10,885 nt of DNA from an uncultured bacterium (GTDB lineage Bacteria > Cyanobacteriota > Vampirovibrionia > Gastranaerophilales > Gastranaerophilaceae): positions 1 to 10,885 of the forward strand of contig CACZPB010000055.1 in NCBI GenBank assembly GCA_902782905.1, read 5' to 3'. Below, in pieces: positions 1 to 7,516 of this stretch; positions within the stretch are counted from its first letter, which is position 1; the number at the start of each line of letters is the position of its first letter. Position numbers and translations under genes: made by a program. The notes below the pieces were generated by a model. That model worked only from the letters and a program-made list of their open reading frames with translations, searched no databases and had not been told where the DNA came from.

Positions 1-1023
1 AAAAAGTTTTCATCTGACGTCAGAGAGTTGATGAAATACAACGAAGACACCGCAGGCGGTATCATGAACCCGCTTGTGCTTACTGTCTACGACAATATGA
101 CCGTCAAAGAAGCTCTTGATACAATCAGAATAAAAGCTGAAAAAGATAACATGGAGCTTTATTATGCTTACGTTGTCGACAAAAATGACCACCTCGTAGG
201 CGTTTTATCACTCAGAACATTAATTACGGCTCCCATTGATTTAAATATTTCAGATATAATGTCGAAAGATATTGTAAAAATCCACGTAGATGATTATCAA
301 GACTTTATCGCAGATGTTTTTATGAAATACCAGTTTAACGCTCTGCCTGTAGTTGATTTATATAATCACTTGAAGGGGATTGTGACTTGGGATGACGCGC
401 AAGATATTGTTGAAGAAGAAACAACAGATGAAATTCTGCAATCTTCAGGTATCGTAACAGACCTCGGCGATGATGACGACGATGTCTTGACTGGCAGCAT
501 AGGACACGCAATAAAAGCAAGAGTACCGTGGTTATTTATTACTCTTATCGGAGAATTTATCGCTGTAACAATTACAAACAGATATGATAAAACATTCACT
601 GCACTTCCTGTTATTGCAGCATTTATGCCTCTTTTGGCAGGGCTAGGCGGAAACATCGGAACACAAAGTATAACCCTTATGGTTCGTGGTATGTCAACAG
701 GGCAAATCACCCTAAGCTCGGGCTGGCATTATCTTTTAAGAGAAACGATTACCGGCTTAAGTATTGGCGTCTTGTTCGGTATTCTCGTTGCCTGCGTAAC
801 CTGGGGTTGGAAAGGGCACATGGAGCTCGGCTTGATTGTAGGTCTCGCAATGTCACTTAATATGACGATTGCGACTATGATTGGTACTTGTACACCACTT
901 GTTCTAAAAAAACTTAAAATAGATCCTGCTGTTGCTTCAGGGCCGGTAATTGCAACGACAATCGACGTAATAGGGTTAGCTGTATATTTAACACTGGTAA
1001 CATGGTATCTGATAAGCGCATAG
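1..1023 (+). CDS. mgtE: Magnesium channel/transporter MgtE (5' end outside window)
   Basis: MgtE is an inner-membrane, Mg2+-gated Mg2+ channel that works as a homodimer. The frame is open from base 1 and reads KKFSSDVRELMKYNEDTAGG, so the gene begins upstream. The TTG/ATG at 28-33 is internal, because EDTAGGIMNP is the conserved junction between the N domain and the CBS pair. About 110-130 N-terminal residues of a typical 450-residue MgtE are missing. Visible in order are two CBS domains (roughly the first 130 residues shown), an acidic connecting segment with a run of five Asp, and a five-helix membrane domain. The membrane domain has the family motifs FMPLLAGLGGNIGTQS and DPAVASGPVIATTIDVIGL; the Asp in TTID corresponds to the pore Mg2+-binding Asp of characterised MgtE. 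The gene ends at TAG 1021-1023, convergent with pcrA, and no hairpin terminator is evident in the 68-bp gap. Any Mg2+ riboswitch would lie outside the window. Confidence 0.96.
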   Translation, partial: KKFSSDVRELMKYNEDTAGGIMNPLVLTVYDNMTVKEALDTIRIKAEKDNMELYYAYVVDKNDHLVGVLSLRTLITAPIDLNISDIMSKDIVKIHVDDYQDFIADVFMKYQFNALPVVDLYNHLKGIVTWDDAQDIVEEETTDEILQSSGIVTDLGDDDDDVLTGSIGHAIKARVPWLFITLIGEFIAVTITNRYDKTFTALPVIAAFMPLLAGLGGNIGTQSITLMVRGMSTGQITLSSGWHYLLRETITGLSIGVLFGILVACVTWGWKGHMELGLIVGLAMSLNMTIATMIGTCTPLVLKKLKIDPAVASGPVIATTIDVIGLAVYLTLVTWYLISA

Positions 1024-1091
1024 TCTATTAACGGTCAAAATTTGCTCAACTGAGATTCACTCCATTGAAAAATCATCCTTAAATTTCAGCC

Positions 1092-3596
1092 CTAAAACTT
1101 CTTAAGATGGGCATAAGCCGCATCCATGGCTTTTTTGCCCAGTTTGCCGAAATCTATTGTATACATCGTGCTGTCACCTATTTGGATAACGTCAGTTATG
1201 TGACCTATACCAAGTTTTTCGTGAAATACGCGTTCTCCAATATTGAAGAAATACTGAGTTGCCGTATTTTTGAGCTCTTGTTCTTTTGCTTGTTCTTGTG
1301 CCAAACGTGCTTCTTCTTTTTTCTTTTCTTCAAGTTTACGCTTTATTATATTATCTTCAAAAAACTTTCTGATTTTTTCTTCTTCACGCTCTTTATTTAT
1401 AGGATTTTTCTTTATTATTGCTCTTGCAGGAGTTCTTTGAACTGTCGGTTGTTTTTTCACAACATTATTTACATTTTTTGTCGAAGGAGCAACAAAGCTT
1501 GCGCCAAATCCAGTTGACGGTTTTACATAACCGTCATTGGTTGAATTTATAGAACTCTCTTTTTTGTGAAAAGAAGCTTTTGAAACTGTTTTTACTGCAC
1601 TTCTGAATGTGCTTCTATCTGACGTGTATTCAGAAAATGCTGATTGTTCCTCATCTATCAAATTCACAGGGATTTCATCCAAGAACCTGCTTGGAGAATA
1701 ATACTTGTATTCACCCCACATTTGACGACGTTTGGCAGTTGTAATATAGAGCTTTGTTTCCGCTCTTGTTACACCAACGTACATAAGTCTGCGTTCTTCT
1801 TCAAGCTCTGATAGTGTATTTGAACACCTCGCAGACGGAAAAATCCCCTCATCACATCCGGCAAGAAATACTATCGGGAACTCCAGACCTTTTGATGCGT
1901 GGAGAGTCATTAAAGTGACATTATTTGCAATTTCATCCATTCCGTCAATATCTGAAACAAGAGAAACTTGAGCCAAGAATTCACCCAGAACATTATCGAG
2001 CTCCTCCGGTTCAAACTCATTTGCAACGTTTACCAACTCTTGAAGGTTCTCTATTCTTATTTCATCTTCATCCGTACCAGAGGCTTGAAGTTCTCTTAGA
2101 TACCCGCTCCTTTCAAGAATAAGCCCTAGAAATTCAGGCAAAGAGTATTTTGGCTGAGCTTCTTTAAATTTTTCAATCAAAGAGACAAAATCCTTCAGTT
2201 TTGCAGCTGTTCCTGATTTAATCGTTGAGATATTGTCTACATCAACAATTGCCGTATAAAGACTTATGTCATTTTCATCGGCATACTCTTGCAAATGTTT
2301 CAAAGTTGTTTCACCGATTGCACGTTTCGGAACATTAATTATTCTCCTTAAAGACTGCGAATCGTCATTGTTATAAATTAGCTTCAGGTAAGCAATTGCA
2401 TCCTTGATTTCTTTTCTGTCATAGAACTTTAGCCCGCCATAAATCCTATAAGGAATTCCTGATGCTATCAGCGCTTCTTCTAGCGCACGCGATTGGTTGT
2501 TGGTTCTGTATAAAATTGCAAATTGATTATAGTTTTCAGAAGTATCTCTTATAGATTTTACAATATAATTGGCCTCGTCTGCTTCATCTTGTGCTTCATA
2601 AAGCGAAATCTTCTCACCATCGCCTTTTTGCGAATAAAGAACTTTATCCACACGCTCCTCATTATTTTCAATTATAGCATTAGCCGCATTAAGAATATTC
2701 GCTGTAGAACGGTAATTTTGCTCTAATTTAACAACTTTGGCATTAGGAAAATCGTTTTGAAAATTAAGAATTATTCTAAAATCGGCACCACGCCAACTGT
2801 AAATAGACTGGTCAACATCACCTACGACACAAAGTGAACGAGTTTGGGGAACATCTTGTTGCAGATTTGTATAAAGTGCCTTTACAAGCTGGTATTGAGC
2901 TTGGTTGGTGTCTTGGTACTCATCTACAAGTATGTGTTGAAATTTGTTGTAATATTTTGCCCTGACTTCAGGATTTTGCTCAAGAAGCTTCACGCAAAGC
3001 ATAAGCATATCATCAAAATCTATAGCATTGTTGTTATTTAAGGCATTTTCGTAAAACTCAAAAACTTTTGCAATATTTTGTGATTTAAAATCACGCGCAA
3101 AAGTTGCAAAAGTATACGCGTCCTGCATTTTGTTCTTTGCATTTGAAATTATTGCCTTAATAAGCTTTGGTTGATAGATTTTATCATCAAGATTAACTTT
3201 TTTAATTCCTTGTTTAATTATAGCCAGAGAATCCGTTTCGTCATAAATAGTGAAATTCTTATCAAGTTTTTTGCCTGATTGGAACGAATAATTTTCAATA
3301 TCCTGCCTTAAAATTCTTCCGCAAATGCTGTGAAAAGTTCCGACCCACATATATTTAACGACTTTTTCGCCAACTATTTTTGCAAGCCTCTCTCTCATCT
3401 CTCTTGCAGCCTTATTTGTAAAAGTTACGGCAAGAATTTTGCCTGCTACAGCTCCATGCTGTATCATATAAGCAATACGAGAGGTTAAAACTTTTGTTTT
3501 GCCGCTGCCTGCACCTGCTAATATAAGCAGAGCACCCTCAGTCGTTTGCACAGCATCCGCCTGCTCTTTGTTAAGGTTTTCTAAGATATTTTCCAT
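1092..3596 (-). CDS. pcrA: ATP-dependent 3'-5' DNA helicase, PcrA/UvrD type
   Basis: Superfamily 1A helicase of 834 aa, used in nucleotide excision repair, clearing of replication/transcription conflicts and dismantling of recombinase filaments. All motifs are present in order: Q motif LNKEQADAV (residue 12 Gln), Walker A AGAGSGKT (27-34), TFTNKAA, Walker B DEYQD (225-229), motif III GDVDQSIYSWRGA (259-271), motif IV EQNYRS (about 292-297), motif V LHASKGLEFPIVF (about 560) and motif VI RRLMYVGVTRA (about 605). A low-complexity, Lys/Glu-rich, probably coiled-coil linker follows. The last 50 residues (GERVFHEKLGIGHITDV and onward) match the C-terminal Tudor-like domain that docks PcrA to RNA polymerase. 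That domain, and the absence of nuclease motifs, favour PcrA over Rep or AddA. The length is slightly above the usual 720-780 because of the linker. The ATG at 3596 is preceded by only a weak AGG-type ribosome binding site and by a consensus -10 element. Confidence 0.96.
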   Translation of the reverse strand: MENILENLNKEQADAVQTTEGALLILAGAGSGKTKVLTSRIAYMIQHGAVAGKILAVTFTNKAAREMRERLAKIVGEKVVKYMWVGTFHSICGRILRQDIENYSFQSGKKLDKNFTIYDETDSLAIIKQGIKKVNLDDKIYQPKLIKAIISNAKNKMQDAYTFATFARDFKSQNIAKVFEFYENALNNNNAIDFDDMLMLCVKLLEQNPEVRAKYYNKFQHILVDEYQDTNQAQYQLVKALYTNLQQDVPQTRSLCVVGDVDQSIYSWRGADFRIILNFQNDFPNAKVVKLEQNYRSTANILNAANAIIENNEERVDKVLYSQKGDGEKISLYEAQDEADEANYIVKSIRDTSENYNQFAILYRTNNQSRALEEALIASGIPYRIYGGLKFYDRKEIKDAIAYLKLIYNNDDSQSLRRIINVPKRAIGETTLKHLQEYADENDISLYTAIVDVDNISTIKSGTAAKLKDFVSLIEKFKEAQPKYSLPEFLGLILERSGYLRELQASGTDEDEIRIENLQELVNVANEFEPEELDNVLGEFLAQVSLVSDIDGMDEIANNVTLMTLHASKGLEFPIVFLAGCDEGIFPSARCSNTLSELEEERRLMYVGVTRAETKLYITTAKRRQMWGEYKYYSPSRFLDEIPVNLIDEEQSAFSEYTSDRSTFRSAVKTVSKASFHKKESSINSTNDGYVKPSTGFGASFVAPSTKNVNNVVKKQPTVQRTPARAIIKKNPINKEREEEKIRKFFEDNIIKRKLEEKKKEEARLAQEQAKEQELKNTATQYFFNIGERVFHEKLGIGHITDVIQIGDSTMYTIDFGKLGKKAMDAAYAHLKKF

Positions 3597-3620
3597 TACC
3601 TATTCCCAAAATCTCAATTT

Positions 3621-3641
3621 TATGCTATTATACATAGCATA
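3621..3641. promoter_or_regulatory. Perfect 8-bp inverted repeat over pcrA -10 (candidate operator)
   Basis: TATGCTAT (3621-3628) and its exact reverse complement ATAGCATA (3634-3641) flank a 5-bp spacer. Read on the minus strand, a perfect TATAAT -10 lies inside it (3632-3627). This would give a start site near 3620 and a 5' UTR of about 24 nt for pcrA. I see no good -35 at 16-18 bp, which is compatible with activator or repressor control. The same site could also serve the divergent 3747 gene: TATTAT lies at 3626-3631 on the plus strand. It does not match the LexA boxes I know (CTGT-N8-ACAG or GAAC-N4-GTTC). The operator role is inferred. Confidence 0.45.
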
Positions 3642-3671
3642 CAAAAAACAAGCAGTAATGACAATAGAGCA

Positions 3672-3715
3672 CCTTCGCCTGTTTCCTCAAATAGCCCAAG
3701 AGGGTAAAGGCAAGG
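3672..3715 (+). other. Structured 5' leader hairpin upstream of the DprA-like gene
   Basis: The plus-strand transcript can fold into a 14-bp interrupted hairpin. CCTT (3672-3675), GCC (3677-3679), TTT (3682-3684) and CCTC (3685-3688) pair with GAGG (3700-3703), AAA (3706-3708), GGC (3709-3711) and AAGG (3712-3715). The loop is 11 nt, with one C bulge and two 2-nt bulges. The region is more GC-rich than its surroundings and non-coding, and it lies 31 nt before the next start codon. No T run follows, so it is not a terminator. I do not recognise a known riboswitch class. Pairing was judged by eye. Confidence 0.35.
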
Positions 3716-3746
3716 GATAGCAGCAGATAATTTAAAAGGTGAAAAA

Positions 3747-4322
3747 ATGATTGAAATTCTTGATTCTATTGACGAAAACGAACAACAACAGTCAATTATG
3801 GTTCCTGTCGATGATTTGGACAAGGCAGAACACGACCCTGATACAGTTGATGAGCTTGCGATGGAGCTTGCGACAATTAAGCAGCCCGCAAAACGCATTG
3901 CCATAATCGGTTCAAGAAATCTTGCAATCACACACCAACAAATGATTGAAACTTTAGCTACAGCTCTTGTGCAACAAGGTAATACTATTATTACATCAGG
4001 TGGTTCATCAGGTACAAACGCTGCCGCAATAAGAGGCGCTATGAAGTCTAATCCTGACAAATTAAAAGTTATTTTGCCTCAAACAATCGGTCAACAACCG
4101 TCTGACGTTCAAGACCAATTGATTGGAGTCCCTAATATCATAGAACACTCTGACAGAGCAATGATGACTCTTGCAGATGCTTCAAGAGTATGCAACAGAG
4201 AAATTATTGATGATTGTAATCAAGTTATTTGCTTCTTGTCTCACACAAGTAAAACTTTACACCGCGCCGTAGAATATGCGGAAGAAAACCACAAAGTTAT
4301 TACAGTGTTCTATTTGGATTAG
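3747..4322 (+). CDS. DprA/SLOG-superfamily nucleotide-binding protein, short cyanobacterial-type
   Basis: Soluble protein of 191 aa. Residues 1-48 form an acidic, Gln-rich extension likely to be disordered. From residue 50 there is a Rossmann-like fold: KRIAIIGSRNLA (GSR at 55-57) after the first strand, then a second strand and glycine loop ITSGGSSGTNAAAIRGA (GGSSGTN at 85-91). This resembles the DprA/Smf core (GSR, later SGGAxGID) and the SLOG/LOG-like superfamily. DprA loads RecA on single-stranded DNA, but the whole protein is much shorter than a 280-370 aa DprA and lacks the SAM and winged-helix parts. From memory, cyanobacterial genomes carry proteins of this length annotated 'DNA recombination-mediator protein A'. 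A role in DNA processing is therefore possible but unproven; nucleotide or base-sugar binding is safer. The AAGGTG at 3736-3741 supports the start. The HEAT-like gene follows 6 nt downstream. Confidence 0.7.
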   Translation: MIEILDSIDENEQQQSIMVPVDDLDKAEHDPDTVDELAMELATIKQPAKRIAIIGSRNLAITHQQMIETLATALVQQGNTIITSGGSSGTNAAAIRGAMKSNPDKLKVILPQTIGQQPSDVQDQLIGVPNIIEHSDRAMMTLADASRVCNREIIDDCNQVICFLSHTSKTLHRAVEYAEENHKVITVFYLD

Positions 4323-4328
4323 TAAAGT

Positions 4329-5504
4329 ATGGATTTATTTAAAGCACTCACAGGAAAAAATCCTGCGGAGTTTGAGCAAGCGGCAAAAATTTTAGTTAAT
4401 ACACCTGATATTGAGTTATTCAAGAAACTCATTAAGCAGGATGATTTTCTGTTTGATTTTGTAAAAAACAATGTTGCTAAAAGAATTCAGAGTGCCTGCA
4501 ATAAGGATAATTTCCTTAATTTACTCCAGTTTTGTGATTATTATTCACCATCGTACGACACAGTGATTGCAGAAGTTCTACACAAATACGGCGGTTTAGA
4601 ACTTTGCGAAAAAATGAAGGATATGGTTTTTTCTGACAATCATAACAGACAGGCCTACGCGACAAAATTTCTGACATTTCTGGATATTTCAGGTTCGCAA
4701 GATATTATTTCCAAAATAAGAGAAAATGCACACTCTAAGTTTGAGCCGCTTGCTATTAATTCAATTGAGCTCCTTTCAAAACTGAATGATAACGTTTCCA
4801 AAGAAGAAGCAATTAGCAAATTAAATTCAGAGGATGAATTTGAACAGTTTGATGCCATAAAATTCTTGGTAACATTCGGGGCTAAAGATTGTATTAATCG
4901 AATAATTGAAATAATGAAAAAATCAACACTTGCAGAAAATATTGCATCAGAAATACCATTTTTAATTCCGATAGAAGAACTTCTAACGAATTCTTTTGAT
5001 GACGGAGTTTTAGTATTATGCAACATCGTTAATGCAATTCCTGAAATTTTACTGCCTTCGGCTGTTTTAGACTACGGTCTTTATGAAATTTTTGATAATT
5101 TGTACAGAGAAAACCTTACAAGTTCATCAGCCTTGCTTCTCAGGATGGCAAAAGATAAATTTGAAGCCCTTACCGAAAACGAGGAATACCTCTTTGATTC
5201 CGATAAAAATACAAAAGACGAAGTCTTTGAAATAAAAAAACTATTGGACGGTATGAACACCTATAAACTCAACAGCCTTCTGTATGATGAGCTTTTTGAA
5301 GAAAGCGACTTTGTTTTCTACGCAGTAGATTATGTAAACGAAATAGAAGAACTCGAAACCCTTTTGGATAGCAAAAACCAAACACTTATTCTCAAAGTAC
5401 TTACAACTTTGAAAGAAAAACAGGCTCTAACGCAAGAGCATAAAAACATTGCTTCTTCCAATATCACAAGCGATAACATAAAACAAATCGTTGAAGTTTT
5501 GTAG
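4329..5504 (+). CDS. Helical-repeat (HEAT-like) protein of unknown function
   Basis: A 391-aa protein I do not recognise. It is soluble, acidic and almost entirely predicted helical, with successive amphipathic helix pairs about 35-40 residues apart, for example around residues 100-120, 135-155, 165-185 and 187-210. No signal peptide, membrane span, metal motif or nucleotide-binding loop is visible. The pattern is that of an alpha-solenoid such as a HEAT-type scaffold, which usually binds protein partners. The start ATG is 6 nt after the stop of the DprA-like gene and has no good ribosome binding site of its own (only GGATTAG at the end of that gene). The two are probably co-transcribed and translationally coupled, which hints at a shared job. 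The stop lies 1 nt from the stop of the convergent STAS-like gene, with no terminator between them. Confidence 0.7.
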   Translation: MDLFKALTGKNPAEFEQAAKILVNTPDIELFKKLIKQDDFLFDFVKNNVAKRIQSACNKDNFLNLLQFCDYYSPSYDTVIAEVLHKYGGLELCEKMKDMVFSDNHNRQAYATKFLTFLDISGSQDIISKIRENAHSKFEPLAINSIELLSKLNDNVSKEEAISKLNSEDEFEQFDAIKFLVTFGAKDCINRIIEIMKKSTLAENIASEIPFLIPIEELLTNSFDDGVLVLCNIVNAIPEILLPSAVLDYGLYEIFDNLYRENLTSSSALLLRMAKDKFEALTENEEYLFDSDKNTKDEVFEIKKLLDGMNTYKLNSLLYDELFEESDFVFYAVDYVNEIEELETLLDSKNQTLILKVLTTLKEKQALTQEHKNIASSNITSDNIKQIVEVL

Positions 5505-5505
5505 A

Positions 5506-5799
5506 TTAATTATTCAAAAAATAGTTTGAATTTCCAAGCTGCAAAAATTTAGTCATATCAATAGCCATTTTTGATGATACTATCCAGTTAATTTTACCTT
5601 CCGGATATTTTATATAATGGCTGGTTGAACACATCGTTGAAACGTAAGCTGAGTCAATTGCATTCATAAAAGAAATATCGACAGTCAGATTTTCGCATCT
5701 GACATCATGAATATAAGAATTAATGCACTCTACAGCTTTGTTAGGAGTACGAGCATTCGGAATTAATACTTCATTTTGGGGTAATAGTTGTTGTAACAT
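5506..5799 (-). CDS. Small STAS-like protein (possible anti-sigma-factor antagonist)
   Basis: A 97-aa soluble protein. Residues 36-60 (LTVDISFMNAIDSAYVSTM region) look like the core of a STAS domain: a hydrophobic strand ending in Asp, a loop, then I-D-S followed by a helix. In SpoIIAA-type antagonists the Ser of the D-S pair is the phosphorylation site; here it would be Ser50. The following strand KINWIVSS and the helix before LQLGN match the later STAS layout. The N-terminal strands are short, so the fold is compact or divergent. If the call is right, it may act in a partner-switching circuit with a kinase or anti-sigma factor, but none is in view. AAGGA at 5811-5807 sits 7 nt before the ATG. 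A sigma-28-like promoter lies just upstream. Confidence 0.6.
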   Translation of the reverse strand: MLQQLLPQNEVLIPNARTPNKAVECINSYIHDVRCENLTVDISFMNAIDSAYVSTMCSTSHYIKYPEGKINWIVSSKMAIDMTKFLQLGNSNYFLNN

Positions 5800-5821
5800 G
5801 TATTTTTCCTTAACAATTTTT

Positions 5822-5848
5822 ATGTCGGCATAATTTCAAAAATCTTTT
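5822..5848 (-). promoter_or_regulatory. Sigma-28 (FliA/SigD)-like promoter of the STAS-like gene
   Basis: Read on the minus strand, AAAAGATT (5848-5841), 11 nt, then GCCGACAT (5829-5822). Against the FliA consensus TAAAGTTT-N11-GCCGATAA this is 6 of 8 in each box with the exact spacer. The start site would fall near 5815, giving a leader of about 15 nt that contains the AAGGA ribosome binding site. No comparable sigma-70 promoter is obvious here. The match to 7446-7472 in the same window strengthens the call. Confidence 0.55.
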
Positions 5849-5976
5849 GTTAAAGTCGGTTCATATCCTCCAAACGAAGGAGAAAGAAAAAGATAAAACA
5901 AACCTATGAAAGCTGTTAGATTATTTCCCATGTTTGTGAGATATTATAGAAAGAATAGCTTTTTAGGAGAACTTTC

Positions 5977-7362
5977 ATGGGAATTCTAGCCAATATAAAA
6001 GATTTTTATAAAGAACCAATTCCTGCGGCACCTTTAACTGACAAGGATGAAATAGATAAAACTTATGCCCGCTGGAGAATGAAAATATTCTTTTCAATGT
6101 TTTTCGGATACATTATTTTTTATACCTGCCGCAAAAACATTTCAGTTGCACTTCCTGCCATACAGGAGGCTTTAGGATACAGTAAGCTTGAGCTGGGTTT
6201 GCTCGGAAGCTCACTTTATTTTTCATACGCAGCAGGAAAATTCATCAACGGTATAATTGCAGATAACACTAACGCAAAGAGAATTTTACCGACGGCACTT
6301 TTTATTTCTGCTCTGGTTAACATACTATTTGTAATCTGTGCACATTTCGTACCAACAGAAATCTCATTCTTCGGTTTGCCGCCTGTATCAATTCTACTAT
6401 GGCTTTTAGCTTTTTTCTGGGGGGTTAACGGATGGTTCCAATCTATGGGATTTCCTCCTATTGCAAAAAACCTTTCATACTGGTTTGCAAACAAAGAACG
6501 CGGCGTAAAATGGTCACTCTGGTCATCTTCTCACGAAGTCGGAACATACATAAGTATGATTCTTTCAGGATACTTGATTACTCACTATGGTTGGGAATCA
6601 GTATTCTATGTTCCCGCTATCTTTGCGATGATATTCTGCTTTTTCTTCTATAAGAATTTGCAGGATAAGCCGGTAAGCATTGGACTTCCTGATATTGAAA
6701 AGTATAAAGACCCTGATTACGTTGAGCCTGTAAAAGAATCCGGCGAAGAAGATAACTATACGTATTCGGATATTTTCAAAAAATATATTATAAAAAACCC
6801 AACAGTATGGCTTTTGGCAATAGCTTATATATTTGTATACGTTGTAAGATACGGAACAATTGACTGGCTTGTAATGTACCAAGTCGATATGAAACATTAT
6901 ACAATTGCTGAAGCTGCCAAAATAATAAGCTTTTTACCTCTTGTTGGTGTATTGGGAACAATAGGCGCAGGTTTTGTCTCAGATAAATTATTCGGCGGCA
7001 AAAGAGCTCCTGTAAACATTATTTGTTTGACACTTTTGGCTATTTGTATCTACCTGTTCAAAGTAAACCAATGCCCATTTATGGACTATGTTTACTTTTC
7101 CGCTATCGGGGTATTCACTTGCGGACCTCAAGTACTAATCGGCGGTTTATCAGCTGTTGAATCAAGCTCGAAGAAAGTTGCCTCAGCAGTAACCGGTTTC
7201 TGCGGAATGTTTGGTTATATTGGTTCAATATTGTCAGGGGTTGGAACAGGCTATATCATCGACAAACTATCATGGAACAGTGCAATTAACTTCTGGATTT
7301 TATCAGCTCTGATTTCGCTCGGGATTTGTTTGATATTATTAAAGAAAGAAAAAAAGAAATAA
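5977..7362 (+). CDS. Organophosphate:phosphate antiporter family transporter (GlpT/UhpT/UhpC-like, MFS)
   Basis: Inner-membrane protein of 461 aa with 12 predicted helices and a charged central loop (about residues 230-275). It matches the OPA branch of the major facilitator superfamily, which exchanges sugar phosphates or glycerol 3-phosphate for inorganic phosphate. Family residues are present: YTCRKN with Arg52-Lys53, equivalent to the GlpT Arg45 substrate site; GWFQSMGFPP (152-161); KERG (173-176); SHEVG with His186, equivalent to GlpT His165; and VRYGTIDW with Arg291, equivalent to GlpT Arg269. Both substrate arginines are kept, so it should bind a phosphate group. Which organophosphate, or whether it is a UhpC-like sensor, cannot be read from the sequence. 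A strong AGGAGA 6 nt before the ATG fixes the start. It is monocistronic and ends in a clear terminator. Confidence 0.9.
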   Translation: MGILANIKDFYKEPIPAAPLTDKDEIDKTYARWRMKIFFSMFFGYIIFYTCRKNISVALPAIQEALGYSKLELGLLGSSLYFSYAAGKFINGIIADNTNAKRILPTALFISALVNILFVICAHFVPTEISFFGLPPVSILLWLLAFFWGVNGWFQSMGFPPIAKNLSYWFANKERGVKWSLWSSSHEVGTYISMILSGYLITHYGWESVFYVPAIFAMIFCFFFYKNLQDKPVSIGLPDIEKYKDPDYVEPVKESGEEDNYTYSDIFKKYIIKNPTVWLLAIAYIFVYVVRYGTIDWLVMYQVDMKHYTIAEAAKIISFLPLVGVLGTIGAGFVSDKLFGGKRAPVNIICLTLLAICIYLFKVNQCPFMDYVYFSAIGVFTCGPQVLIGGLSAVESSSKKVASAVTGFCGMFGYIGSILSGVGTGYIIDKLSWNSAINFWILSALISLGICLILLKKEKKK

Positions 7363-7376
7363 AAGTAATATATTGA

Positions 7377-7413
7377 AAATATCCCTTCCCTTTATAGAGA
7401 AGGGATATTTTTT
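7377..7413 (+). terminator. Rho-independent terminator of the OPA transporter gene
   Basis: A perfect 12-bp stem, AAATATCCCTTC (7377-7388) with GAAGGGATATTT (7399-7410), closes a 10-nt loop and runs into TTTTTT (7408-7413). It begins 14 nt after the transporter stop codon. Confidence 0.92.
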
Positions 7414-7445
7414 GTAAAAATTTGTAACAAAACCTCATTTATCCC

Positions 7446-7472
7446 TAAAGTTTTTTCAAAATTTGCCGATAT
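7446..7472 (+). promoter_or_regulatory. Sigma-28 (FliA/SigD)-type promoter, near-perfect
   Basis: TAAAGTTT (7446-7453), exactly 11 nt, then GCCGATAT (7465-7472). The FliA consensus is TAAAGTTT-N11-GCCGATAA, so 15 of 16 conserved positions match with ideal spacing. Transcription would start near 7479, about 37 nt before the ATG of the 41-aa gene. It lies between a strong upstream terminator and that gene, where a promoter is expected. Confidence 0.85.
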
Positions 7473-7516
7473 AAACTATGTAAGATAAAAGTATGTCGTT
7501 TTAAGCGAGGTGTAAA

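Noticed and set aside
366..710. 114-codon frame antisense to mgtE
   Set aside because: No ribosome binding site, and the opposite strand encodes conserved MgtE motifs throughout.
1107..1517. 136-codon frame antisense to pcrA
   Set aside because: Phe/Cys-rich translation typical of the reverse of a Lys/Glu-rich linker; the sense strand holds a clear helicase domain end.
3658..3720. 20-codon frame (MTIEHLRLF start) in the leader of the DprA-like gene
   Set aside because: No ribosome binding site, and it coincides with the structured hairpin, whose pairing explains the sequence better.
5906..5989. 27-codon frame (MKAVRLFPMFVRYY start) overlapping the start of the transporter gene
   Set aside because: The only Shine-Dalgarno-like AAGGAG (5877-5882) is 23 nt too far upstream, and the frame runs out of phase into a well-supported gene start.
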